The notes: generated from the letters alone by a model not told the origin. Positions 48,050 through 58,885 are shown, counted from the stretch's first letter. The stretch: 64,000 nt of DNA from Corylus avellana (GCF_901000735.1 NC_081549.1:8357410-8421409); one strand, 5' to 3'. Numbers and translations are program-made.

Positions 48050-48534
48050 AGCAAGTACAAGGAGAAGTAAAAGTAAACAGACACATATTTTATGAGCATG
48101 GAGCAACCTTTTAAGCCAAAATTTTAATTTTTACTTCCTAATTAGTAAGCCTATAATGTATTATAGACATGCAAAGCTACTTGTAAAAAAATTATTGGAG
48201 ATTTTAATGCTACCACCGAATATCAAGTAAATAACATTGCATTAAATTGTTATCTGTCACTTCCTTTTTATTTCCATCCTACAAAAGTACCAACTTCTTT
48301 TTCTTTAGTCAAATCCATCAATGCCTCACGTACACTTCACCTTTTATTTTCTTGTCAACTTTATATAAAAGAGAGTGAGAGATGAGATTTGAGAGGACAT
48401 ACATGGACAACGGCGAATGCACATGCACCGATGGGTTTTGACAGAATTGGTGACTTACAAATGACGAAGATGGTTGTTCACTGTTTTCCAATTCAAGGAA
48501 TTATCATTTGGAATTTAAAGTTTAATTTATGTTT
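48050..48534. other. CACTA-1 interior, no gene seen
   Basis: AT-rich, with a CTTTATATAAAAG box at about 48359. No coding region recognised. Confidence 0.4.
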
Positions 48535-48884
48535 GCCCACCCCTAGGGTGGCTTGTGGCCACCACATAGAGGTTGGAGGATGGCCAGGGGTGGCAGCCCC
48601 ACTGCTGGCCACCCTTTCAAAATTTTTATTTAAATTTTTTTTTTTAAGATTTAAATTTTAAAATTAAATGAATAAAAAATTAATATTTTAAAGTGAGGTG
48701 AAACAGTGTGTTTTGTTTGGGACTGATGGACGTTAAAAAATTGGGAAATATATAACGGTGTGAATTTATTTGCCTTTTCGATTAATCCAGGGAATAAAAA
48801 TTCGAGAAAAAAAACCTAGGGAGTTTTTAGTTTTTGCACATTGACTCAGGGATTTATAATATAGTTACCCTTTTTTTTTTTGCA

Positions 48885-49135
48885 AATCCATGGGCTCTTG
48901 AACACATAGGATGCATCGACTAGGTCGCCGATCTTGAACACACCGGAGGAGACGAACACGTACGCCTGAATGATAGCCTAAGCATGCATCCCGAACTGCT
49001 TGGTTTGCATGACGGGAGTCAACGCACAGTGCTGGCCTCGCCCTTGGCTAGCCTGAAACAGAGAACACCTGCCGAGCAAACTCCACTGGGGTCAACATAG
49101 GATGCCGGCGAAACTTGCTGGCACTAGTGTCATCA
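48885..49135 (-). pseudogene. GC-rich fragment of unknown origin in the right arm of CACTA-1
   Basis: About 250 bp of distinctly GC-richer sequence inside AT-rich CACTA-1 DNA and absent from the left arm. The minus strand reads, across stops, as coding-like sequence including QTKQFGMHA and VFKIGDLVDASYVF. The second part is loosely like a pentatricopeptide repeat (G-D-L-x-D-A-x-x-V-F), but this is too short to be sure. It is best described as a possible captured host gene fragment. Confidence 0.4.
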
Positions 49136-49460
49136 AATTAATTGATACTTGAAAAAATAAAAATAAAATAATGTTTTTTTAAAATATAAAATAATGTAAT
49201 GGCGTTTGAACAGTAAACGACATTAAAATTAATGCCGCTTGAACATTATACAGCATTATATACAATAATGTCGTTTACTGTTCAAACGTCATAAATTAAT
49301 GCCGTTTGTGCCTTAAACGGCAAGAAATGAATTTCTATATGGAAGGTTAATGTTGTTTACACAAATGGCATTATTTAAACGTCATTACCTGTTTAGTGCT
49401 GTTACTGCAGCATTAAGTGGCATTAAATGCCTTCTTTTTTTTTTCTTTTTTTTTGTAGTG

Positions 49461-50276
49461 TTAGTACCGGAAGCAGATAAGGATGATATGGTGTCTTAGG
49501 GTGAGGTGATACCTCAACGAGGGGAGGTACGACTAGACAACTGGGGTTCGTGGCATGACACCTTGGCCATTATACACAAGCCTCAAATCCATTTACCAAA
49601 TCCATCTTATGTCGAGGAGGAAGATAAACGGGCTGACAAGGAATTTCAAGAAGAAGAGTTCTTTGATGAAGAGTTCAAACAACAAGAAGATGTTGAAGAG
49701 TCTTCACAAGGATTTGCGGATTGGGATCCCCCACCAACATGTGATCCCAACAAAGAGTGTGAAGATCCTACGGAAAGTCCCTTACCATCCGATCAAGGAG
49801 AAGGGAATGAAGTAGATTTGCTCACTACCATGATTTACGGCCTTTATCATGAAGAAGACGAATCATTGGGAGAGGTAGAACCTGCAGATAGCATTGTAGA
49901 GTCTGATGTGATTTTCGTACCTCATGAGCTTGATGAAGACCCTCCAGTTGATGTGCCTAATTTTAATAGTGAAGAGGTTGGTTATGTTAATTTTCTTAGT
50001 ATAGAAGATATTTTGTTAAATTCTCCTAACAATGATTGTGACGAGTTTTATGCAGTTGAGGAGAATTATTTGTTCACAAGGAAAACCACGACTGACCCAT
50101 TCTTGAGTATTTACATGGCATGTGGAAGGGAAAAGGTTCGAGGGAAGCACAACAAGCCTGGTGTATTGCAAGATGGTGTGTGGGGCCTTCAAGACAATCA
50201 TCAAGATCTTTTGATGATTAGCGGCATCACGTTTATAGCAGGGTGTTGCCTTGTTTTGATTTTAAGGAAGGAATAA
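49461..50276 (+). CDS. Acidic ORF at the 3' end of gypsy A
   Basis: Once CACTA-1 is removed, the protease frame continues as KRVVPEADKDDMVS, has one stop, and then stays open for 256 codons (from a GTG at 49506; the true start is unknown, since this is probably the end of a polyprotein). It contains DNWGSWHDTLAIIHKPQIHL, then a very acidic stretch (EEEDKRADKEFQEEEFFDEE; EEDESLGEVEPADSIVE) and a basic C-terminus with GVWGLQDNHQDLLM and a hydrophobic segment ITFIAGCCLVLIL. I recognise the C-terminal part as recurring at the 3' end of some plant gypsy elements, but no function is known to me. No reverse transcriptase lies between it and the protease. Confidence 0.55.
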
Positions 50277-50359
50277 TGGAATGAGTTGACAGGACACCCG
50301 ACGGATCGTGGTAAAGCCCATCCAAATTCGAGGGTGAATTATCTCCAACCTGTGGAGGA

Positions 50360-51055
50360 TGATGTAGGCCAGAACACCAGGAAGTTCATGTAGAAGATCG
50401 GGGCAAATGTGAGTGTAAAGAGGGCCTCATGGAACCGTGCTAGCTGGGGCGACACGACAAGGTTACAAGTATTCATAGGAAAAGTTGTCAAGAAGCCGCC
50501 GTTCTCTAGCTATCCGAACCGTCTAGCGAACGGGCTACTTCCGAGAGGTCCCCATAGTAAAACATGAGGCATCCATTCGCAACCCATTCGAAGGCCGTTT
50601 GAACAACCCTATGTTATGTTATGTTTCAGTTTTTGTACTTGGTTTTAGTTTTATGTTTTGACTGTTGAACAGAGGCATGTTCCGTCCGAATGGCTAGTTG
50701 TTTTACGTATTTAATTTCCAGTTTATTTAGTGACTGTCCAAACGGGGGAATGTCCCATCCCAACGGCCAGCGTAGAAGTCGAAACCGACTTAATTTTCTT
50801 TTACTATTAGGGTTAGGAGTTTAGGGGCTATAAATAGATGTTTATAGCCTCTAGAACGTAGCTTTGATGTATTTTGTTAGTTTTATTAATAAGAAGTCTC
50901 AGAGTTGAGTTTCTTTGATGTTTTGCCTCAAATTCTAGATAGTCTCTAGCATTTTGAGAAGATTTCTTAGATTTTTTATAGACTCAAGATCTAGAAATAT
51001 TTATCACTTCTTTCTTGCTATGCATCTTTGCAACCCACTACGTCACGATGCATCA
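50360..51055 (+). repeat. 3' LTR of gypsy A
   Basis: 696 bp, TGATGTAGG...GATGCATCA. Abuts the purine tract at 50351-50359. Confidence 0.88.
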
Positions 51056-51060
51056 CTTTC

Positions 51061-51549
51061 TCTCAATTCTTTTTATCTCTCAGTCACACGAAAATTTAGA
51101 AAAAATCACAAAGAGTTTGAGAGAGATCAATGCCAAAGGGCTTTGTGTGATACTACAAAAATTTTCTTGAGGAGGTATTCCAAGAGGATCATCATGTGGA
51201 GATTCTTGGAAAGTTATCCAAGCCAACGTGTTTTGAGTGCACAACAAAAGCAACAACATTAGTCTGCCGATGAGGATTGGTAAGGAGTTCGCTCAATGAA
51301 GAACAGAAAACAGGATGTTGGAAGAGAGACTCATGAGGAGCACGTCGTCATACAAATGATCTTGGTAAATTTACTAGGGTATAATTTTTACTATTGCCTT
51401 TAGTTTGTTCATCATATTATTGAGTGAAATCCTAGGTTTAACTGCCCTAGAGAAGTTTTTCTTTGATACAATGTTTTTTCTTTGTTAACAAAAATTTAGT
51501 GTCTTAATAGTTTCCTTTTGTTGTCCTAGTTTTATATAACTGTAGTAGT
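51061..51549 (+). repeat. Probable LTR of element K, second part
   Basis: Resumes the host of gypsy A after the ctttc duplication. The segment CCTAGGTTTAACTGCCC (about 51431) followed by a TTTTTTCTTTGTTAAC segment resembles the end of the copia LTR at 6759-7545. It is interrupted by CACTA-2 at 51550 and continues at 58477 to about 58600 (GTTGGGGTCTAAAG, GTTCGATTCAACTC). Confidence 0.45.
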
Positions 51550-51559
51550 CACTACAAAA

Positions 51560-51905
51560 AAAATAGCATTCTCTGACGTGGCTACAGTACATGTTTTGTT
51601 GCCACGTCAGAAATTTTCTGACATGTGAATTTTAAAACGTCAGAAAATTATTTTCTAACGTGTGAATAGTGGCACGTCAAAATTTTCTAACGTGTCTGTT
51701 TTAAGATGTCAGAAAATTCTGACGTGTTAAATATTGGAACGTCTGAAAAATGTTACAAATTTTAAAAATTAAAAAATTAAATATTTTCTGACGTGGCAGT
51801 GCACCACGTCAGAACACTATATATATATATATATTAGAGTAGTTTCTTGACGTGCCATGGGTGGCATGTCAGAATTTCCTGACGTGCCAAACATGGCACG
51901 TCAGG
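51560..51905. repeat. Left subterminal TGACGTGG array of CACTA-2
   Basis: Roughly a dozen TGACGTG or CACGTCA cores, many paired as imperfect palindromes with a short spacer, such as CTGACGTGGCAGTGCACCAC. Confidence 0.88.
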
Positions 51906-52139
51906 AAATTTTCTCAAGCCCTCCCCGCACAGAGGTGTCCCATCCCCCCCAGCTTGCAGCGCACCATGCCTCTTAATTAAGAGGCCTGGCGCGTTGGAAT
52001 TTTTTTTTTTTTAATCTTTTCTTTCCCCCCGCGCTAGAAGCTCTAGACCACCGCCCAAAAGTTTTCCTTTTTCTCTCAATTTTTCTTTCTTTCTTCCACC
52101 ATAGCTGAAGCTTGAGTTGCTTCTTTTTTCTTTTTTTTT

Positions 52140-52313
52140 TCTCTTCTCCACTGTATATATACTCTCTCTCAAGCGATCAGTATATAGTTTCTCTCTCACG
52201 ATTCTAGTGATCCTCTGCCCGTAGCTAAACCCGTCGGCCGTCTCTCCGCCATGAATCTCCGGCCGTTGTCCTCTCTCCCTCCGTTTCTAGCTCCTACAAA
52301 AGCTCCTCACAGG
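52140..52313 (+). other. Likely 5' leader exon of the CACTA-2 gene
   Basis: A promoter-like ACTGTATATATACTC box (about 52150) is followed by a GC-richer, CT-rich leader with an ATG (52250) and CTCCTCACAG|GTATATAT, a good splice donor at 52313. It is separated from the next coding exon by about 1.9 kb of AT-rich intron-like DNA. The exon limits are an inference. Confidence 0.4.
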
Positions 52314-52776
52314 TATATATATATATGTACATGCATCATTGTATTTATTTATTTGTTTGGTTAAATTTGGATTTGGTGTTTGTATATGCAAGTTTGGGTG
52401 ATATTGTTTGTGCTAATTTCATGTGCTACGTTTGAAAAGAAAATTATTATGAATTTGGTTTTGTGCAAGATGATTGATATATTTACATGAATTGCTTCAC
52501 TCTGTCGTGCCTCCCTAGCTATATATATGCATTTCAATTTTTTTGTATATATATATATATATATATGGCCGATATATATATATACTGGCCATATACCGGG
52601 CCGTATACCTGGCCATAGATCTCCTTGATTCCATTAACCCACACAAATTAACCTTTAACCACCAATGTTATGAGTTGTTGTGGAAGCTGCTTTATAGAAG
52701 AAATGTTAGAATTCTTGTGCTACTGCGGTAGAAGAAAAATCGGATGTTTGTTGAGAACAAGTCAAGTTTTTACAAA

Positions 52777-52813
<37 letters not shown>

Positions 52814-53021
52814 GGTTTTGTAAAGTATAAACTCACTGTAAGTTTTCTACTATAATGTATAAGTTTTCTCGGGTTAGCTGGTTTTATTTTTGAAGAGTAG
52901 TATTTCAACATATTTCTACTTTGTTAGCAAAATTTATGTCTTATTTCTTTACTACTTTATTTAATTTTGGTGATTGTTGTTGTGGTTTGAAAATTTTTGT
53001 TTTGATGAGCCTTCATTTGAT

Positions 53022-53056
<35 letters not shown>

Positions 53057-54217
53057 GTAATGCATATGTATATATAGTATATACATGGCCGGCTATATAT
53101 ATATTATATATAACAATTTCCCATTTATTGTTAACTTATTTAAATTTTTGCTTTGTTTGAGATAGTTCTTTATTGTTAATTTGTTAATTAATTAAGTTAT
53201 TCGTCCCCCGTGTTTTGATTGTTATTTGGTATGCACGTGGTATATATGAACAACCATGTGGTTTTGATCGATTATATATGGAAACTAGTAATTAACTTAG
53301 ATTTATTTATTTAATTTGTTTAGTGATATATAATAATAAATGCATTTAAATTTAGACTTGTATATTGTTTAGGTTTTGCCCTATTAATACTTATAAATGC
53401 TATACGACCAAATACTTTGACAATATGAAAATATATATATATATAAAATTGACTTGGTACCCTAGCTAGATTTATTTTATTTGACTAGGTTCCCCAACAT
53501 CTAACAAATGCATATATATGAACTTTTGGGAAAAAATGATAGAAGCTGAATGTGAATGAAGAATGCTAATGGTTAAACAACATCAAATAATGTAAATTTG
53601 AAAGAAAAAAAAAAAAAAAAAAAAAAAAAGAACAAAATTAAAAGTGCGTGAAGGAAGCCCTAAACCATACTAAGAAAAATATGAAAACAACTAGCCTAGA
53701 TATATAGGTGATCATTATTGATGGTCCCCATTTGGAATAGTTGTTATTTTGTTTAAGTTTAAGAAATTTTCATGGCTAAAAAAAAAAAAAAAAAATTGCC
53801 AACAATCTTAGCATCTAATTAAGTTCGCATGTAAATTCCATTTAATATGTATGGGTTTATTGAATACTTTTAAGTCACGTATATTTCTCTCTAATGTCCG
53901 TAGACAAAAATGAACAAAAGTTGGATGACAAAGCCTAGGGGTACGAAGGAATACAGAGACGGTTGTAGATTGTTCAGTGAATTTATTGTTCTATGAATTT
54001 TTTTTTATTTTTTATTTTTTATTTTTTTTAAAAGAAATATTTACATTAATTTATAACTGCTTTTTAGGTTAACCATAAAATTTATATGTAGTTTGTGGAA
54101 ACAATATATAATTAATTGAGTAACTAGTATATGTTTAAAATTTTAAATATGTGATTACTGTACATATACTTGTACCTATTTACTTATTTTAAATACTAAT
54201 TCGGTTCGTAACGTATT
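52314..54217. other. AT-rich intron-like stretch of CACTA-2
   Basis: Contains TA runs (about 52541-52566, 53026-53054), an ATA run (52777-52811) and A tracts (about 53602-53629, 53779-53796). No coding region is seen. Confidence 0.55.
52777..52811. repeat. (ATA)n microsatellite
   Basis: About eleven ATA units inside CACTA-2. Confidence 0.93.
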
Positions 54218-54229
54218 TTGCAAAGAGAT

Positions 54230-55555
54230 ATGAGTTATAGGGGAAAGAGAAAAGCACAGAGGCAACCGACCGTGCGGTTGACATCCGCCGCCCATGCGTT
54301 ACATTCGTCCCCCCGGGCTGATATGGAGCCAGAAGGGTATAGACCGGTACTTCCACATCGTGTGGAAGGGCAGACCCATGCGGGGCAGAACGTGGGCTTT
54401 GTTTCTATTGTTCATGTAGATTCTCAGCATACTCCACCAGAGCCGGGCACATCCACACCTTTCACGCTTGACTTTACGACGTTGAGCGAGGTAGGGATCG
54501 TTTCCCATGGCCATTTAGAGCGGCACTCGTACTCCACCGGATCACAGCTGGATGATAGTGATGAGACACAGCCCTCGAATAGCAATGTGGGCGATGAGGA
54601 TGGTGTCGCACAGGACACACATTCTGATGATGCCGCTACACGCCCGTTGGTGGTGGACGAGGTTTGGACGATAAGTAAGTGCTAAAAAATCATAATATTT
54701 TTTTTATTTTAATATGTAGTTAGTTTAAATAAGTAACTAACTTGTTCAAATCCTTAATGTATTAGGTGTAGATCAACATGGCATCACCCGCTACCATATC
54801 TTGAGTGTCAAGTCATGTCACAAGCTGTGGGAGATCCCCACTGGTCAGAGGATCGTGTGTGAGTATAACCCTGCGTGGCAGCCTGTGGGACAAAGCGCAT
54901 CCAAATTTAGACGAATGACCGGAGTGTTCGTCAGGAGCAGTACTTATGTAAGGATTAGCGACGAGTGGAAGAATGTACCGGAGCGTAAGAAGGAGGATAT
55001 CTGGGATGCATTGATGGTATGTTAAAATTAAATATTATTGTATTTATGATAATTATTTATATATTCATCTATTTATCTCAAATAGATGTTGTATTGTTAA
55101 TGCATATATACGTGTGAATATATGCAGAAGCATTTCTATATCTCGCCTGAGTGCGATATCGCAGCCATGAAACGGGATGCTTTCCTTGATATGCGAAACA
55201 AGCATAAGACTTGAAAGTATGACTTGAAGCAGAGTCTTCACATTACGTCGGACAATACTCTGGAGACAGTGAAGGCTAGGGAAGGGGGACAATTATCCAT
55301 GTACAACATAACGGACGTTAATATATTATTGGAGAAATGATGTACTAAAGAGAATCAAGTAAGTCACATATTTTAGTGAGTTTTATTTAGTTTTATTAAA
55401 ATGAATGTGTTAGACTAAAATATTAACAATGTTAATTGTGTAGGAATATGCTGCATATATGAAGGGAATCCGGTCGAAGAACAAGAAGCCTCACTGCACT
55501 GAGTCAAAGAGATATGCCAGGGCTATACATGAAGAAGTATGTGTGTTTTTTGATC

Positions 55556-55605
<50 letters not shown>

Positions 55606-56402
55606 TATGTTGATTATGTTTATGTTTTATTTGTTTATGCAGCTCATAAATACTGGGACTCCGCCAACACGAGCGCAGTCTTACATCAACACACACGTGA
55701 AGAAGGATGGCGAATATCCAAATGACTTGGTCAGGGAGAGATGTGTATGCTACTAATTCCCAATATGTCTTGGGTAATGTATATTTCTTTGTATTTTAAT
55801 TTAATAACCCTAATTGCTTCTTTTACTGTGTACCCTACAGGAGAGGATGAAGGAGTTGCTTGCCACTGACCCTGCAGCTACAAGATTTGTAATCGAGGGC
55901 ACCGTAAGCTGGGCACCCGATGATGCGTACGCACAAGGGATTGGCAATAAGCCGGAGTACGCTGGTCGGGTTCGCTAGGTTAGAGCAGGTATATTACCTG
56001 TGCGCGGCAGCATACACTCCTACTATAGACCAGTCGCGCCACGGTCACAACCTCCCAGCAGCTCTGGTGTCTAAGAAATGATAGAAGCTACACTACAAGC
56101 TGAGTGGTAGAAGCACAATCAGGAGATGGATGCGCTGCTAAAGACACAGCGAGAGTAGGTAGCAACGCAGCAAGCTGAGAGGGAGAGGCACAGGGCAGAT
56201 AGCTGCGCTGTTAGATGTACAGAGAGAGCAGGTTGATGCGCAGGTTGCTGTGCGGCTAGCTGAGAGCGAGGTTACTATGAGCACTTTGTATGAGGCACGT
56301 TTTCGTCAACTTCAGTCCATGTTGCAGTCGAGGTCCTCATCCAATATGACTCGAGTTAAGGATGTGCCAGACAAAGAATCTCCAGCCCGTTTGGTGGTGT
56401 GA
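54230..56402 (+). pseudogene. TNPA-like (Transposase_24 type) gene of CACTA-2
   Basis: The product resembles the accessory DNA-binding protein of En/Spm elements (plant transposase of the Ptta/En/Spm type), which binds subterminal repeats. Likely exons: 54230-54673 (MSYRGKRKAQRQ, then acidic); about 54766-55016 (LSVKSCHKLWEIPTGQR, AWQPVGQSASKFRR, WKNVPERKKEDIWDALM); 55128-55358 (KHFYISPECDIAAMKRDAF); 55444-55536 (EYAAYMKGIRSKNKK); 55642-55740 (TGTPPTRAQSYINTHVKKDG, YPNDLVRER); about 55842-55979 ([13 protein letters not shown]); then a glutamine/arginine-rich coiled-coil-like tail. Two TGA stops in the third domain exon and others later fall where the family has W, so it is a pseudogene. Splice sites are good AG/GT matches for most exons. 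Confidence 0.78.
55559..55601. repeat. (TA)n microsatellite in a TNPA-like intron
   Basis: About 21 TA units between the exons ending at 55536 and starting at 55642. Confidence 0.95.
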
Positions 56403-58129
56403 TCGTCGGTGGGGAGTGGATCAGGTAATGCAATTTGTTTTTTTTTTGTTTGGGTTTTCTTGAATATATATATTTATATATGGACACTCTTGTTGCAAAA
56501 TGTTTTGTTCTTCTTTGGTTTGGTGATACATTTGATTGGAATTAGTATTGTTTTTTATGTTGTTATTGTTAATAGTGACCTCGATAATGTTTGTTATTAT
56601 TTCTACTACTAAACGTTAGCATTGTGTTTGCATCTAATTTTATAAGGATATTATTTTCCAGTCAGAATATCTATATATATATATATATATATATAGATAG
56701 ATATTGCATGGATGATGATTTATAATTGTAGTTAGTGCATTTTTTGTTCTATTATAATAATGTCATTTTGGTTAGTATATATGTTAAAGTTGTTATGGTG
56801 CCCTTTTTTGTGTTTCGCTTAGGATCCTGATAAGAAAGGTACCTACTGCTTCTTTATTGATTGTTTTATCATCTCCAGGTATTGCGGATAAGTTGGAGAA
56901 TGAGGAAGCTATCGACGTAGATTGAGCATTATCTATGAGTTTGTAGCTGGTAAACCTATTATATATTTTGTTCTTGTTTTGTTGATGTTTAATGTTACAT
57001 GTAATTAAGTCTATATTCGTGGTAACATATATAGTTTGGTTGTATATGATTGACGTAGAGACTGCATGTTTGTGACACGTGTAATTATGTCTATATGATA
57101 AATAGTAAGTTGCATTTGATGGATGTTTAGTCAATACTTCGTTTAGGGTTTAATAGGCTGGGCCTCTTGTAATTATGAGCACTTGTTATTCTTTTTGAAG
57201 AGGACAAATTATGATATTTGGGTACCGGTAGAAAATATCAATTATTAATTTGCTTCTATGTTCTTAAAGGTACTTTATGCTTCAATTTATAAATTAAACT
57301 GCTAGTTTTGGTTAGGTTTTCTTGTTGTTTCTGAAATAGATGTTATACTAACTGTCTTCATGTAAATGGCAATTCTATGAATGTAGATGGCAATCAAATA
57401 TAAATACCTATTGATTTAATAAGATTCTGTGGTAGGTCAAGGAGAAAAGTTTATACTTTATTCAGTCTTATCTTCCACAGAATAGAGTAGAGTATTTGTT
57501 TCTCTTTGTAGAGTATTTGTTTCTCTTTGTAGAATAACATATTTTTTCGAATTTATTTCTTACTGTAGATTGTGAAGAAGCTCATGGATGTTGTTGTCAG
57601 TATACATCAAGCTATATGGGAAGCCTTTGGAAATAGCGGTATGGGAAGCTCGTGGATGTTGTTGCCAGTATACTATGGCCTCTGCATATTGCCAAGTATA
57701 ACCTGGTCATATATGACGTATTAGTTTGGTTGGATTTTGTTTTCCATTTTGGTTTGGCAGATATCCTAATATAATTGTTGCACTAACTCCATGACTTACT
57801 AGTTATTCCTTGACTTTCTCTATTTATTTCTTATGTTGATAGATCTGAATGTCGAATTCCATTATATGTAACTGAATTTCTGTACATACATCATTTTCTA
57901 TTGTTGAATTTATGTTGGCATGGTTTTATCATGGCATTATTTCTAAATTTGCTACCATTCATTTTTTTTGTTTTTTTTCCAAATCCATCCTAAAACTCTT
58001 AAATCCTTATGAAATTGTCAATTCAAAAAAAAAAAAACCAAATGGGAAAAAACCCAATAAATTGTAAACAAACAAAATAAACTCATCAAGAAACAAACAA
58101 ACTAATCAGAAAAATAAAAATAAAAAAAT
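56403..58129. other. CACTA-2 3' interior, no gene seen
   Basis: AT-rich. Holds a 21-bp tandem duplication GAGTATTTGTTTCTCTTTGTA (about 57490-57531) and a spaced direct repeat with GGATGTTGTTGYCAGTATAC (about 57583 and 57650). A TA run lies at 56670-56693. Confidence 0.5.
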
Positions 58130-58455
58130 AAACCTAATTTTCTGACGTGGTAGAGATGCCACGTCAAAAAATATTCTGACGTGGTAGTTCTCCCACGTCA
58201 GAAATTTTTCTAACGTGGCATATCTACCACGTCAGAATTTTCTGACGTGGCGAAATTTACCATGTCAAGAAATTTTTCTGACGTGTTAATCAATAGAACG
58301 TCAGAAAATTCTGACGTTTTACCCATTAACAAATTAGGAAAAAAATTTTACTGACACCTATGCTTCTGACAATCAACACGCGTTAGAAATGACACGTCAG
58401 AAAAAAATTTCTGACGTGTCGGACACTATAAAACGTCAGAAATTTACAGTCAAGA
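58130..58455. repeat. Right subterminal TGACGTGG array of CACTA-2
   Basis: Mirror of the left array, with about fourteen TGACGTG / CACGTCA cores or one-base variants. Pairs are separated by 7-10 bases. Confidence 0.88.
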
Positions 58456-58647
58456 AAAAATTATTTTTTTGTAGTGAGTATATATATTTTGAAATATTAT
58501 CATTGTTTCGTGTAATTTTTTATTTTTGCTGCCAGCTGTTGGGGTCTAAAGTATAATAGTTCGATTCAACTCTTATATTTCTCAATCACAAACCCTAAAC
58601 ACGGGTGCACCTTCCACAACCTCTCTCTCATGGTCATTATTGACTTA

Positions 58648-58882
58648 GGGCATGCTTGGGTGTGTGTTTAAATTGCATAAAAGTGCGTTTAAAACTCAAA
58701 AATTACATTTGAAGAAAAAAGAACTTGTTTGGTAAAAACAATTGAAAGCGCTTTTAAAGGTTCAAAAAAACCTAAAAATTGTCAAAACACACTTTTGGCA
58801 AAAGGTTAAAAATGAAGTTTTTCCCAAAAATCACTTTTTGATTTAAAAGCTCTATTTCTCAAACGCATTCTCAAACATGCTC
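58648..58882. mobile_element. Tourist-like MITE, copy 1
   Basis: 235 bp, ends GGGCATGCTTGGG and, on the other strand, GAGCATGTTTGAGAATGCG. Flanked by TTA on both sides (58645-58647 and 58883-58885), the PIF/Harbinger target. Conserved interior with AAAAGTGCGTTTAA and a TTTGGTAAAAACAATTGAAA segment, shared with copies at 60459 and 62682. Confidence 0.85.
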
Positions 58883-58885
58883 TTA

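Larger units (their letters stand above)
38635..49460. mobile_element. CACTA-like element 1 with nested insertions
   Basis: Both ends read CACTACAAAAAAAA inward. Flanks are gta and tta, a 3-bp duplication with one change. The termini are long inverted arms: subterminal arrays of TTGTGCCGTTTGTACARTAAACGG-like repeats (38650-39070 and 49195-49400), then a block from CTCAGGGATTT through AAACTCCC to TCACCTCACTTTAAAATATT (39440-39640 and 48640-48860), then GGGTGGC-rich blocks (39656-39800 and 48535-48615). Removing copia G and the Mutator-type element leaves about 3.4 kb. No TNP2-type transposase is visible; a Myb/SANT-like gene fragment and a GC-rich foreign fragment are. The TIR supports CACTA. 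Confidence 0.8.
19115..51055 (+). mobile_element. Gypsy element A with its nested insertions
   Basis: LTRs at 19115-19794 and 50360-51055 are flanked by the perfect 5-bp duplication ctttc (19110-19114 and 51056-51060). The 5' LTR is followed by a primer-binding site TTGGTATCAGATC (19796-19808) and the 3' LTR is preceded by the purine tract GTGGAGGA. After subtracting the solo LTR D, element B and CACTA-1 with their duplications (28448 bp), A itself is about 3.5 kb. It encodes gag, a retropepsin-like domain and an acidic ORF, and has no reverse transcriptase or integrase. The LTRs differ at roughly one base in five in the first 140 bp, so A is old. Confidence 0.9.
51550..58476 (+). mobile_element. 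CACTA element 2
   Basis: Ends CACTACAAAAAAA on both strands, flanked by a perfect 3-bp duplication agt (51547-51549 and 58477-58479), as in the CACTA (En/Spm) superfamily. Subterminal regions (51560-51905 and 58130-58455) are dense in TCTGACGTGG motifs in both orientations. The interior holds a multi-exon TNPA-like gene in decay and several TA microsatellites. No TNP2-type transposase is seen in the 6.9 kb, so it would depend on another element. Confidence 0.92.

Noticed and set aside
38635..49460. Classification of CACTA-1 as PIF/Harbinger because of the Myb/SANT-like gene and a tta flank
   Set aside because: Both ends read CACTACAAAAAAAA, as in CACTA-2, and subterminal arrays are present; PIF/Harbinger ends look different. 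The point remains open because no transposase is left.
52543..53160. Frames rich in isoleucine and tyrosine
   Set aside because: They are translations of TA and ATA microsatellites in CACTA-2.
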